A stretch of 64,000 nt of DNA, from the NCBI GenBank assembly GCA_963666865.1, contig OY763072.1, positions 2,480,001-2,544,000 of the forward strand, given 5' to 3'. Shown one piece after another: positions 34,112 to 43,109 of the stretch (the first letter of the stretch is position 1; each line of letters begins with the position of its first letter). Source of the stretch: Bin87 sp963666865 (GTDB taxonomy: Bacteria; Chloroflexota; Dehalococcoidia; Lucifugimonadales; UBA3495). The position numbers and the translations under genes are program-made. Below the pieces are notes generated by a model, which had not been told where the DNA came from, did not search any database, and saw nothing but the letters and a program-made list of their open reading frames with translations.

Positions 34112-37100
34112 ATGACGATGAGAACCATACGGGAACTGACACCAACCGCTGTGGTGGCAGCGGCCCTGCTGGGGTTGCTGGCCGTGCTCATCCTGCTTGC
34201 GCCCGCGTCCCCCGCGGCGGCGCAGTCGCCGCCGGGCGTTCCGGCGGCGGTGACCATCACCCGCGCCAACGGGACGCTCACGGCAGACTGGCCCGCCGTA
34301 GCCGGCGCTGACAAGTACCACGTCACCTACACCGCCGACAACGGGAAAACCTGGCACGCCGCCGCCGGCCCCGGCGACAACCATTCCGCAATCAGCATCA
34401 CCATCAGCGGGGTTGACGACGGCAAGAGCTACATCGTGGCCGTGCGCGCCGGCAATAGCAACGACGAATGGGGCGGCTGGCGCAACTCGGCGCCGGCCGA
34501 ACCCATCCAGGCGCCCTACCGCCCGGACAGCGTAACCGTTACCCGCAACGGCGACACCCTTGCCGCCAGCTGGGACGCTCCCGACGGCGCGGCCAAGTAC
34601 CACGTCACCTACACCGCAGACAACGGCAAGACTTGGGCGGCCGCCGTAGGCCCCGACGATAACTATTCCGAGGCCAGCATTGACATCGAGGGCATTGACA
34701 CCGCGAAAACCTACACGGTGGGCGTGCGGGCCGGCAATGCACACGGTTGGAGCGGCTGGCGGAACTCCGCGCCCAACGTTCCCGACGCGCCGGCCCGGCC
34801 CGGAACCATCACCGTTGCCCGCGCCGATGGAACGCTGACGGCATCGTGGGACGCGGTGGACGGCGCGTCCGAGTATCACATTACCTACAGCTCCACCAAC
34901 CGCGAAAGCTGGAACCTGGGCGCGCCGAACCACACGGAAACCAGCATCACCATCAACGTCGATAACCAGAAAACCTACATTGTCGCCGTGCGGGCCGGCA
35001 ACGGCGGCGGGCAGTGGAGCGACTGGCGCAATTCGGCGGCCAGCGACCCGCATACTCCGCCGCCGGCGGCCCCGGCCGCGCCGACCCAAATCACCATTGA
35101 GCGCATCTGCGACCATTACTTCCGGGCGCGTTGGGAACCCTCGCCCGGCGCAACCGGCTACGACCTGAACATCAGCAACAACAATCGCAAGAGCTGGAAG
35201 CGGGCGCTGACCGACGAACCATACAACCTCTGGGAATTCACCAAGTGGAGCAAGAACAAGACCTACTGGCTGGCCGTGCGCGCCCGCAACGCCGGCGGCG
35301 AAAGCGGCTGGACCAACTCTGAGGCCGCGCCGCCCCCGACCTGTGAGCCGGGCAACCTGCGCGTCGTCACCAGCACCACCCACGGCCAAACCGGCGGCAG
35401 CATCACCGCCACCTGGGACGCCGCCAAGCGCGCCGCCGGCTATAACGTCAACCACAGCGCCGACGACGCCCACAGCTGGAGCCGGGTCGCCGACAACCAG
35501 AGCGCCACCACCTACACGCGATCCGTGGCCAGCCCGGGCAACGACGTCATCGCCGTGCAGTCGGTCAACGGCGGGGGCGACCTGCTGAGCCAGTGGCGCA
35601 ACGCCCGGGCGGCCTGGCTGACGGCCGGCAGCGTTATCGCCGGCGGCGCAACCCTCACCATCGCCAACCATAGCGGCGACTGGTACGTGAAGAAGACGGC
35701 GCCCACGCCGGCCGGAACCTGCTCGGCGGCGACCAGCGGCAGTACCCACGACTTTACCGGGCTGGACGGCGGGACGGCGCAAACCGTAACCGCCTACTCC
35801 GACGCCGGCTGCGTCAACCCCATCGCCAGCACGACCTTTACCACCCTCAACCCGACTTTGACGGTGAGCGACGTCAGCGGGAGCGGGGCGACGCTGAACC
35901 TGGCGGACTACAGCCGGAGCTGGTACGTCAAAAAGACTGCGCCCACGCCGGCCGGAACCTGCTCGTCGGCCATCAGCGGCAATACGCACGACTTGACCGG
36001 CCTGACGGGTGGCACGAACTACTACACCTACACGGCCTACAGCGACAGCGGCTGCGCCACCGCGCTGCACTCGGTTACCTTTGCCGCGCCGGTGACGGTC
36101 AGCAATCTGGGAGAGACTGTTGCTGCAAAGAGCTGTCTGGCCGATATCGTCGGACCATGTGCCGTGGGCTTCACCACGGGCAGCGTGGCCGCCGGCTATA
36201 CGCTGGCCGGAATCACCGGCCGGTTCGGGGCCAAAACTGATGCGAATAACGCTCTGGGCGACATCGTCGTAACACTGCACGCCGCGATAGCCACCACCTC
36301 GGGCGACAACCTAACGCTGGCCAGCACCGCCCTGGCGACGCTGAGCGGCGTCAACCCGGACACGGCGGGGGACTACACGTACACCTGCGCCGGCGCCGGC
36401 TGCGCCCTGGCCCCCAGCACGACCTACTTCGTCCGGTTGGCCGCCGCCGCGGGTACAGGCTGGGAATATTATGTACTGCGAGGCACAGAATCAGACGGAC
36501 AGACAACGGAGCCGAGCGGCAGCGGGTGGACGCTGGCGGACGAAACGGACCACGGCAATAATTCCTCTATTGTGTTCCCGGAAGCCTCCATGGTAAGGGT
36601 AGCCGCCACGGTGAACCCCAGCATCGCCGTGTCCGACGTCACGGCAACCTCCGCCACGCTCACGCTGTCCAACTATGACGTGGCGTGGTGGTATCAGGGG
36701 AGCCAGAGCGGCGCGGCCTGCCAGTCGGCGGGAACGGCGACCACGGCCAGCCTGGCCAACCTGCCGTCGGGGGCGTCGTACACCTACACGGCTTACCGCG
36801 ACAGCGGCTGCGTCACCGCGCTGGACCCGGTCACCTTTGCCACGCCGCTGACGGTGGGCAACCTGGGCGAGACGACGCACGCAACTTACTACAATGACGT
36901 CGGCTACAAATCCAGCGGCTCCAACCGGAAGTGGGCCAACGCTTTCACAACGGGCAGCGAGGCCAACGGCTATACGCTGGACGAAGTGACGTTTGAGTTC
37001 GGGGCGACGACGGGTTCGCCGACGCAAGTTCACGCGAAAATCTACGCCGACGCCAGCGGCCGGCCAGGTACGCTGGTCAAGAACCTGGGCAGCAAGAGCG

Positions 37101-40100
37101 CCATCGCCGCGGGCAACCAGACCTGGAGCTGCACCGGCAGCAACTGCACGCTGGCGGCGGACACCACCTATCACGTGGCCCTGGAAGCGGACGCCACTGG
37201 CACGGCGGCGGGCCATTATTACGACTGGAAGGTTACGTCGGCCAGCAGCCAGACCAACGCTCCCAGCGGCGCCGGCTGGACCATTGCCGACTATGGCGCC
37301 TATAAGATAAATCAGGGTTCATGGATTGCCTATGGCGACGAGCCCGGCAAGTTCCAGGTAACGGCGACGGCCAACCCCAGCCTGACCGCGACGAGCATCG
37401 GGGACATGAGCGCCACGCTGACGTTGAGGAACTACAGCGGCGCGTGGTGGCTGAAGCGAACCAGTCCCGCCGACACCACCTGCAAGTCAATGGGCACGGC
37501 GACGAGGGAGAACCTGACCGACCTTACGGTGGGGCAGTCTTACACCTACAAGGCGTACCATACGAGCGGCTGCGCCAGCGGGGACGAGCTGGCGTCGGTG
37601 ACGTTTGCCGCCATCAGCCTGACCGCGAGCACCGTCGGGGGCGGCACCACGGCGACGTTCACCATCGCGGGCTATACGGGCAACTGGTGGGTGAAGCGGA
37701 CCGTGCCGACGCCGGAGGGCAGTTGTTCCCGCACCATCCGCGGCGCGACCCACAACCTCAGCGGGCTCACGACCGGCCGGACGTACACCTACCAGGCTTA
37801 CGACACGAGCGGCTGCGCCAGCGCGGACGAAATCGCCTCGGTCACGTTCCGCATTCCCTACCTCAGCGTCAGCAACCTGGGCGAGTCACAAGGAGCGAAC
37901 TTTGTCAATCTCTTGGACTCTCCCAAGGCCACCGCCTTCACTACGGGCGGCGCCACGGGCGGCTACGCTTTGCAGAGCGTGACCTTGAATATGGGCCACC
38001 GGTCCGGCAGCGCCATCCTGGGGGTGGAGGTTCGCGCCGTCTCCGGAGGCAAACCGGCGGCCGCCGCGTTGACCACCCTGCACGGCCCCAACCCGCTATT
38101 TGCGGGCCAGTACACCTACGTCTGCTCCGCCAACTGCGCCCTGGCCAACGACACCACCTACTACCTGGTCCTGTCGACAACCGGCACTGGCGGACACCGC
38201 TGGAACGCCACGACGTCCGACGCCGAAACGAACGATCCCACCGGCAACGGCTGGGCCATCGGCAACGTCGTCAAGGAAGAGACTACCGCCGGGAGCGGCG
38301 TCTGGAACGATGACTCCTTTAGCGATACGGGCAGATTCCGGGTGGCGGCCAAGATCGGCGCGGGCCTGGGCGTGACCAACGTAACGCCCGTCGCCGCCAC
38401 GCTGAGCGTGTCCAACTATAACGTCGGCTGGTGGTACCAGGGCAGCCAGAGCGGCGCCAACTGCACGTCCGTCGATTCCGGCACGACCACGGCAACCACC
38501 GTGACCCTCACCATCGTGGGACACAGCGGCAGTTGGCATTACAAGTACACGTCGCCCAGCGGCGGAACCTGCTCGTCCGGCGCGGTCAGCGGCGCCACTG
38601 CCAACGTCACCGGCCTCAGCCCGAACCAGACCTACACCTTCGCGGCCTACCGCGACAGCGGGTGCGCCACCGTCCTCAGCTCTACCGCCACCTTCCGCAC
38701 CGCCAACCCGGCCCTGACCGTTTCCGGCGTCGGCGGCGACGGGGCCACGCTGAACCTGACCGGGTGGGTAGCCGGCACGGGCACCGGGAAGGACGGCAGT
38801 TGGTACTACCAGGCGGACGCCGCCCCGCACACCGCCTGCTCGTCGGCCCAGAGCGCGGGGACGGCCACCCTGTCCGGCCTGACGCCGGGCACAGCCTACA
38901 CCTACACGGCTTATAGCGACAGCGGCTGCACGGCGAGCCTGGCCGCGGCGGGGGCGTTCTCTACCCTCAACCTGGCGCTGAACGTGGGCAGCGTCGGCCG
39001 AACTTCCGCCGCGCTGGCCCTGGCCTACTACTCGGGCAGCTGGCACTACAAGGCCGACGCCGGCCCGGACAATACCTGCCAGGGGCCGGTGAGCGGCGGG
39101 ACGATGGAGAGCCTCACCGGACTGACGGCGGACACGACGTACACCTACAAGGCCTACGACCAGAGCGGCTGCGCCGACGCCGACGAGGTGGAGTCCATCA
39201 CCTTCACCACGTCCAGCCTGACCGCCAGCAACCTGTCCCAGACGGACGCGGCCAACACGTGCGATCCCTCGGGAGACTACAAGTGCGCCGTGGGCTTTAC
39301 CACGGGCAGCGCGTCCGGCGGCTACATACTGACCGGCGTCACCGCCAAGTTCGGCGATGCCACCGACCCCAACGACGCCCTGGGCGACCTGACGGTCACG
39401 CTGCACGCCTCTGCCAGCAACACCGTGGGCGACCAGAAACGTCCGGCGGACGCCACGCTGGCGACGCTGGCCGGCGACGACCCGACGGCGGCGGGCAGCC
39501 ACACCTTCACCTGTGGCGGCACCGGCTGCGTCCTGGCGGCCGACACCACCTACTTCGTGCAAGTGGCCGCCACCGCCGGCGCCAGCAGCGCGGAATCTTA
39601 CGAATGGACGGCCACCGCGGCGACGGGGCAGACGCTGCTGCCGGCCGACAACGGGTGGACGCTGCTGGACGAAACGGACTACCATTCCAGCAACGCCTGG
39701 AGCCGGAGCGCCGAGGTCGGCAAGCTGCTGCTTTCGGTATCCACGCAGCCGCGGCTGGAGGCGACGGACGTGACCGCCAGCGGGGCCACGCTGAAGCTGT
39801 CGCTGCACTCCGGCGCGTGGTGGTACCAGGGCAGCCAGGACGGCGCTACGTGTACCTCGGTAGCCGCCAACGTGAGCACGGCAACCCTGTCCACTCTGAC
39901 GGGCGGCACGTCGTACACCTACAAAGCCTACGACAAGAGCGGCTGCGGCAGCGCGGACGAAATCGCGTCGGCGACCTTCACCACCTACGCCGTCGTCACG
40001 GTCAGCAATCTGGGCGAGACGTCGCTGGGCTCTGGATACGGGCCCAGCAGTACCGCACCGGAAGCGCTCGCTTTCACCACGGGAACCAACCCCGGCGGCT

Positions 40101-40513
40101 ACCTGCTGAACAGCATAACCGTCCGGTTCCGCGCGTCGATCAACGATAATCCCACCCCGGTCACGGCCAAGATTCGCGCAGTGGGCTCCGACGGCAACCC
40201 GGCGACGGCGGACATCTACGACCTGGGTAGCCAGGATCCCGCCGCCGCCGGTGACTTCATCTACAAATGCGACAAGTCGCAGACCCAGACCTGCCGCCTG
40301 GAGCAGGGAACCACCTACTACATGGTGTTTGAGTCAACCTCATCCTGGGCCACAGGCATCCACATATTTGACACCACAGACTCCGGCAGCGAGACCAACA
40401 CGCCCAGTGGCGCCGGATGGAGCATCGCCGACGAAGCCTTTTTCAAACCCGGCAACAGCTGGCTGGGTGAGGGGTCCACGCTGATGATCAAGGTGACGGC
40501 GGAGACGCGGTAG
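34112..40513 (+). CDS. Giant secreted modular surface protein
   Basis: 2133 aa. GAAGGG lies about ten bases before the ATG; a second ATG follows two codons later. The signal peptide ends near ASPAAAQ (about residue 38). Domains in order: four to five FnIII (for example YHVTYTADNGKTW), then about a dozen Cys modules (W-Y-x-K ... C ... YTAYSDSGC) interspersed with five SNLGET modules. Each SNLGET module runs S-N-L-G-E-T ... F-T-T-G ... G-Y-x-L ... C-x-L-x-x-x-T-T-Y ... T-N-x-P-S-G-x-G-W. The last one ends MIKVTAETR at the C-terminus. There is no cell-wall sorting motif. An adhesin or cell-surface scaffold is the likeliest role. Confidence 0.75.
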   Translation: MTMRTIRELTPTAVVAAALLGLLAVLILLAPASPAAAQSPPGVPAAVTITRANGTLTADWPAVAGADKYHVTYTADNGKTWHAAAGPGDNHSAISITISGVDDGKSYIVAVRAGNSNDEWGGWRNSAPAEPIQAPYRPDSVTVTRNGDTLAASWDAPDGAAKYHVTYTADNGKTWAAAVGPDDNYSEASIDIEGIDTAKTYTVGVRAGNAHGWSGWRNSAPNVPDAPARPGTITVARADGTLTASWDAVDGASEYHITYSSTNRESWNLGAPNHTETSITINVDNQKTYIVAVRAGNGGGQWSDWRNSAASDPHTPPPAAPAAPTQITIERICDHYFRARWEPSPGATGYDLNISNNNRKSWKRALTDEPYNLWEFTKWSKNKTYWLAVRARNAGGESGWTNSEAAPPPTCEPGNLRVVTSTTHGQTGGSITATWDAAKRAAGYNVNHSADDAHSWSRVADNQSATTYTRSVASPGNDVIAVQSVNGGGDLLSQWRNARAAWLTAGSVIAGGATLTIANHSGDWYVKKTAPTPAGTCSAATSGSTHDFTGLDGGTAQTVTAYSDAGCVNPIASTTFTTLNPTLTVSDVSGSGATLNLADYSRSWYVKKTAPTPAGTCSSAISGNTHDLTGLTGGTNYYTYTAYSDSGCATALHSVTFAAPVTVSNLGETVAAKSCLADIVGPCAVGFTTGSVAAGYTLAGITGRFGAKTDANNALGDIVVTLHAAIATTSGDNLTLASTALATLSGVNPDTAGDYTYTCAGAGCALAPSTTYFVRLAAAAGTGWEYYVLRGTESDGQTTEPSGSGWTLADETDHGNNSSIVFPEASMVRVAATVNPSIAVSDVTATSATLTLSNYDVAWWYQGSQSGAACQSAGTATTASLANLPSGASYTYTAYRDSGCVTALDPVTFATPLTVGNLGETTHATYYNDVGYKSSGSNRKWANAFTTGSEANGYTLDEVTFEFGATTGSPTQVHAKIYADASGRPGTLVKNLGSKSAIAAGNQTWSCTGSNCTLAADTTYHVALEADATGTAAGHYYDWKVTSASSQTNAPSGAGWTIADYGAYKINQGSWIAYGDEPGKFQVTATANPSLTATSIGDMSATLTLRNYSGAWWLKRTSPADTTCKSMGTATRENLTDLTVGQSYTYKAYHTSGCASGDELASVTFAAISLTASTVGGGTTATFTIAGYTGNWWVKRTVPTPEGSCSRTIRGATHNLSGLTTGRTYTYQAYDTSGCASADEIASVTFRIPYLSVSNLGESQGANFVNLLDSPKATAFTTGGATGGYALQSVTLNMGHRSGSAILGVEVRAVSGGKPAAAALTTLHGPNPLFAGQYTYVCSANCALANDTTYYLVLSTTGTGGHRWNATTSDAETNDPTGNGWAIGNVVKEETTAGSGVWNDDSFSDTGRFRVAAKIGAGLGVTNVTPVAATLSVSNYNVGWWYQGSQSGANCTSVDSGTTTATTVTLTIVGHSGSWHYKYTSPSGGTCSSGAVSGATANVTGLSPNQTYTFAAYRDSGCATVLSSTATFRTANPALTVSGVGGDGATLNLTGWVAGTGTGKDGSWYYQADAAPHTACSSAQSAGTATLSGLTPGTAYTYTAYSDSGCTASLAAAGAFSTLNLALNVGSVGRTSAALALAYYSGSWHYKADAGPDNTCQGPVSGGTMESLTGLTADTTYTYKAYDQSGCADADEVESITFTTSSLTASNLSQTDAANTCDPSGDYKCAVGFTTGSASGGYILTGVTAKFGDATDPNDALGDLTVTLHASASNTVGDQKRPADATLATLAGDDPTAAGSHTFTCGGTGCVLAADTTYFVQVAATAGASSAESYEWTATAATGQTLLPADNGWTLLDETDYHSSNAWSRSAEVGKLLLSVSTQPRLEATDVTASGATLKLSLHSGAWWYQGSQDGATCTSVAANVSTATLSTLTGGTSYTYKAYDKSGCGSADEIASATFTTYAVVTVSNLGETSLGSGYGPSSTAPEALAFTTGTNPGGYLLNSITVRFRASINDNPTPVTAKIRAVGSDGNPATADIYDLGSQDPAAAGDFIYKCDKSQTQTCRLEQGTTYYMVFESTSSWATGIHIFDTTDSGSETNTPSGAGWSIADEAFFKPGNSWLGEGSTLMIKVTAETR

Positions 40514-40582
40514 GGTTGGTGGATTTTGGCGACGGGGCGCGGGATTGGCATCGGGTGTAATGGCGTGGGTCGGGCGGTATGG

Positions 40583-40960
40583 CTAGATTGCGCCGCCCCA
40601 GCCCAACCTTAGCCCACGGATGGGAATAAGCTCTTCCGCCACGGTATCGACGGCAAGTTTGAAAATTTCCAGGGTCGTCGCGCCCAGCAAAAAATGACCC
40701 TCCGGCCCGAAAATCACCGGGCAAAGCTCGGTCTGATCCTTAATGCGGATCAAGGCTTTGCCGTAATTACGCATCTCGCTCTCGCCGTTGGCGTACCAGC
40801 AGCGAAACTGGCGTTCCGGTTCGACGTGCAATCGCTCGAACAGCGATGCCGGGAACATGGAATCGGAGGCTCCGGTGTCAACTACGGCCTCGACCGGGAG
40901 CATATCGCCGCCGGGGACGCTCGGATGGCCGACGTGTAGCGGTACGCTGAAGTAACCCAT
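40583..40960 (-). CDS. Retropepsin-like aspartic protease (clan AA)
   Basis: 125 aa. The catalytic motif VDTGASDSMFP has Asp at residue 28, and the second conserved strand LLGATTLEIF lies near residues 90-100; together they define a single-domain clan AA protease that must act as a dimer. A strong AGGAGG lies upstream of the start (reverse strand). No signal peptide, so it is cytoplasmic. It is oriented against the preceding giant gene and next to a toxin-antitoxin pair; its substrate is unknown. Confidence 0.8.
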   Translation of the reverse strand: MGYFSVPLHVGHPSVPGGDMLPVEAVVDTGASDSMFPASLFERLHVEPERQFRCWYANGESEMRNYGKALIRIKDQTELCPVIFGPEGHFLLGATTLEIFKLAVDTVAEELIPIRGLRLGWGGAI

Positions 40961-41012
40961 GTTCGCCTCCTATAGGCAGTGTAGTTTGGGGTCAGTGTAG
41001 CATGGCCGGCGC

Positions 41013-41055
41013 CGGGCGGTCGGCCCAAAGCGCGCCGCCGCTGGCCTGGGAGGGC
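41013..41055. repeat. GC-rich REP-like element (CAAAGCGCGCCGCCG family)
   Basis: Arms CGCGCCGCC and GGCGGCGCG can pair. Related copies lie at about 41814-41862 and 50037-50081, each between genes. Confidence 0.5.
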
Positions 41056-41090
41056 TGGGGGCGGCGCGTGGGTTTGGGGGTGGCATCGGG

Positions 41091-41096
41091 TATAAT
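41091..41096 (+). promoter_or_regulatory. -10 element of the toxin-antitoxin operon
   Basis: TATAAT 38 bp upstream of the antitoxin ATG, within GGCATCGGGTATAATGG. No good -35 is seen. A near copy (GGCATCGGGTGTAATGG) lies at about 40546. Confidence 0.5.
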
Positions 41097-41133
41097 GGTG
41101 TGGGTAGGCCCCGCAGTCAGCAAGGAGCGCAGC

Positions 41134-41376
41134 ATGACGAAGACCACCGTAAGAGCAACCTACTCCAACGGAACGCTTACCCTCGAGCGCCCCCTGGACT
41201 TTGCCGAAGGCGAGCGGGTAACGGTGACGGTAGAGTCGCAACCCGCCCTCTCTCGCGCGTCGTCGGGGCAATCCGCCGTTGATATTCTGGACGAAGCGCC
41301 CGGTCAACTCCTCTTCAAAACCGGCGCCGACGTGGCGGCGTACCTGGAAGAAGAGCGGGCGTCATGGCAGCGCTGA
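41134..41376 (+). CDS. DUF104 (AF2212-like) antitoxin
   Basis: 80 aa from the ATG at 41134, with AAGGAG six bases before it; the frame extends upstream without coding sense. The N-terminal TVRATYSNGTLTLERPLDFA and EGERVTVTVE form the small beta domain of DUF104 antitoxins. The C-terminal part (SAVDILDEAPGQ and onwards) would bind the toxin. The stop overlaps the PIN gene start by 13 bp, the usual antitoxin-first arrangement. Confidence 0.8.
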   Translation: MTKTTVRATYSNGTLTLERPLDFAEGERVTVTVESQPALSRASSGQSAVDILDEAPGQLLFKTGADVAAYLEEERASWQR

Positions 41377-41804
41377 CCCTTCCCGATGACGGGCCGATCT
41401 ATCTGGATGCCAACGGGTTTATCTACAGCGTAGAGCGTGTTGAGCCTTACCGCGGGTTGCTGGACCCTATGTGGCGACAGGCCCAGGCCGGTGTGTTCCA
41501 CATCATAAGCAGCGAACTGGCGATGCTGGAAACCCTGGTCAAGCCGCTGCGTGAGGGCAACACGGTTCTTGAGACGCTATTTCGTAGGCTCTTCGACGCT
41601 AATGAAGTCAGCCTGATACCAGCCACCCGCGTGCTATGGGAAGATGCGGCGCGGTTGCGCGCCGTGGCCGGGCTCAGGACGCCGGACGCGCTGCACGCGG
41701 CGACGGCGTTGCGCGCCCGGTGTACGCTCTTCGTTACCAACGACGGGGCCTTTCGTCGGGTGGCGGGTCTCCCCGTCGTCGTTCTGGACGACTTTCTCAC
41801 CTGA
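41364..41804 (+). CDS. PIN-domain toxin (VapC-type ribonuclease)
   Basis: 146 aa. The PIN nuclease acidic residues are visible: IYLDANGFIY (Asp 15), SELAMLETL (Glu), TPDALHAATAL (Asp) and FVTNDGAFR (Asp). VapC-like toxins cut RNA; the upstream DUF104 protein should neutralise it. Coupled by overlap. Complete length. Confidence 0.88.
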   Translation: MAALTLPDDGPIYLDANGFIYSVERVEPYRGLLDPMWRQAQAGVFHIISSELAMLETLVKPLREGNTVLETLFRRLFDANEVSLIPATRVLWEDAARLRAVAGLRTPDALHAATALRARCTLFVTNDGAFRRVAGLPVVVLDDFLT

Positions 41805-41911
41805 GACCTAGGGTCGGGCCAAACGCGCCGCGGCTGGCACAGGTGGGTTCGCGGCGGCGCGGTTCCTGGCGACCCAAGCGGGTTTTTGGCCCGGCGCCGT
41901 TGTGTTATATT

Positions 41912-42076
41912 GGAAGGGCATCAAGAGAGTGCGGCCTCACGGCTGCTGCCGCCAACCTGGGTACACCACGCTCCCCAAGGTGGCTGGCCCCCGCAAGGGG
42001 GCGATGCGGCCCTCGCCGGGCAACGAAAGAGTGGGATACCCCCGTTTTGGCAATGCCCAACGCGGGGGGTTATTTT
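41912..42076 (+). ncRNA. Candidate structured small RNA or leader with intrinsic terminator
   Basis: A possible promoter (TTTTTG at 41883, 17 bases, TATATT at 41906) is followed by about 120 nt rich in complementary segments (GGCCCCCGC with GCGGGGG-type pairs, GCGGCC/GGCTGCTGCCGC). It ends in ACCCCCG (42038-42044), CGGGGGGT (42063-42070) and TTATTTT. No known RNA family was recognised. Confidence 0.35.
42038..42076 (+). terminator. Intrinsic terminator-like hairpin
   Basis: A seven-pair GC stem with an inner TTGG/CCAA pairing, followed by TTATTTT. Confidence 0.5.
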
Positions 42077-42250
42077 AAACGGGCCATCAACACCTATGCC
42101 GACCAGATGCCCGAACCCGCAACACTGGAACTGGATTGGCAAAGGACCCTTGAGTTTATCGCCGGAATGCTGGGCCTGCTGCCAGCTGAGGGAGCGCCCG
42201 ATAGCGCAGGGCAAGGATGACACTCCCCACTTCCCCTAACCCCCCACCCA

Positions 42251-42775
42251 AATCTGGATGAGACGGCGGACGGCAATGGCGGCAAAGGCATCGGCCTCCC
42301 CACCGACAGTCCTGAGGCGGTCGGTTTCACCACGGGAACCAACTCCGGCGGCTACCTGCTGGACAGCGTAACCGTCAAGTTCCGCACGCCGGGGGCCGTT
42401 CCCGTCGAGAACGCCGGCCCGGTCACGGCCACGATTCGCGCGGCGGGTTCCGACGGCAACCCGGCAACGTCAGACACCTACAACCTGGGCAGTAATGACC
42501 CCACCGCCGCCGGGGACTTCATCTTCGACTGCGTCACGTCCCAGACGCAGACCTGCCGCCTGGAGCAGGTAACCACCTACTACATGGTGCTCGAGGGAAC
42601 CACGACCTGGAGCGAAGGCGCTCAAAAGGTGGATACCACAGAATCCGGCAACGAGACCAACACGCCCAGCGGCGCCGGCTGGAGCATCGCCTACCCGTCC
42701 AAGTGGAAAAGCGGCAACAACTGGCAGGACGAAGATCACACGGTGATGTTCAAGGTGACGGCGGAGACGCGGTAG
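42251..42775 (+). pseudogene. Orphan C-terminal SNLGET module
   Basis: 174 codons with no start and no signal peptide. Begins NLDETADGNGG, continues FTTGTNSGGYLLDSVTVKF, TCRLEQVTTYYMVLEG and TNTPSGAGWSIAY, and ends FKVTAETR. It is nearly the same as the last module of the giant protein ending at 40513 (FTTGTNPGGYLLNSITVRF there). It is a detached or duplicated gene end, and possibly a donor for recombination. Confidence 0.75.
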
Positions 42776-43109
42776 GGTTGGGCGTCAGTGGGCGCGGCGG
42801 AGCGAGCCGGCGACGCCCGCGCGCGAAATCGCGCTTTTGCCGGGTAATGGCGTCCAGAGGGGCAAGCCACGGCGCGCCGATGGTGATGGTTGTAGCTGAA
42901 GACACTCCCGCAACTTGCCGTATTATCATCATAAAGTCATCTATATCGCACATAATCGGGTTCAATATCACTCGGAGTGCAAGTATAATTATCCTCTCAA
43001 ATGAGGCCACGCTGGCGCGACCGGCCGCCCTGGAATGGCAGGTCGCCCTCCGGCGTTGCCGGAAGCCGGTGGCAGCGATTGCGTAGATACGTAAATCGGG
43101 AGAGTGACC
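42776..43109. other. Leader of the next surface gene
   Basis: No gene. An AT-rich island (about 42915-43005) holds the promoter at 42961-42989; about 105 bp of GC-rich leader follows. Confidence 0.55.
42961..42989 (+). promoter_or_regulatory. Promoter with CACTC-N-GAGTG in the spacer
   Basis: TTCAAT, 17 bases, TATAAT. The spacer holds the perfect palindrome CACTC-G-GAGTG (42969-42979). The same arrangement is found at 45690-45718 before the next paralogue. Confidence 0.65.

Larger units (their letters stand above)
41805..42250. other. Spacer with a candidate small RNA
   Basis: Contains the second REP-like copy (about 41814-41862) and the possible RNA at 41912-42076. A 55-codon frame from the ATG at 42053 (MPNAGGYFKRAINTYADQMP) could instead be a small gene; I cannot decide. 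Confidence 0.4.

Noticed and set aside
34106..36280. A 724-codon open frame antisense to a giant surface gene, and similar long antisense frames at 38096-39808, 29004-30128, 52944-53882 and 56028-57554
   Set aside because: High-GC repetitive coding DNA leaves the reverse frame open. The translations are Val/Gly/Ala/Arg-rich with no domains, and they mirror the repeat period of the real gene.
41636..42220. 194-codon frame overlapping the PIN gene
   Set aside because: The first half is a shadow of the PIN gene; only the last 55 codons might be real and they have no recognised family.
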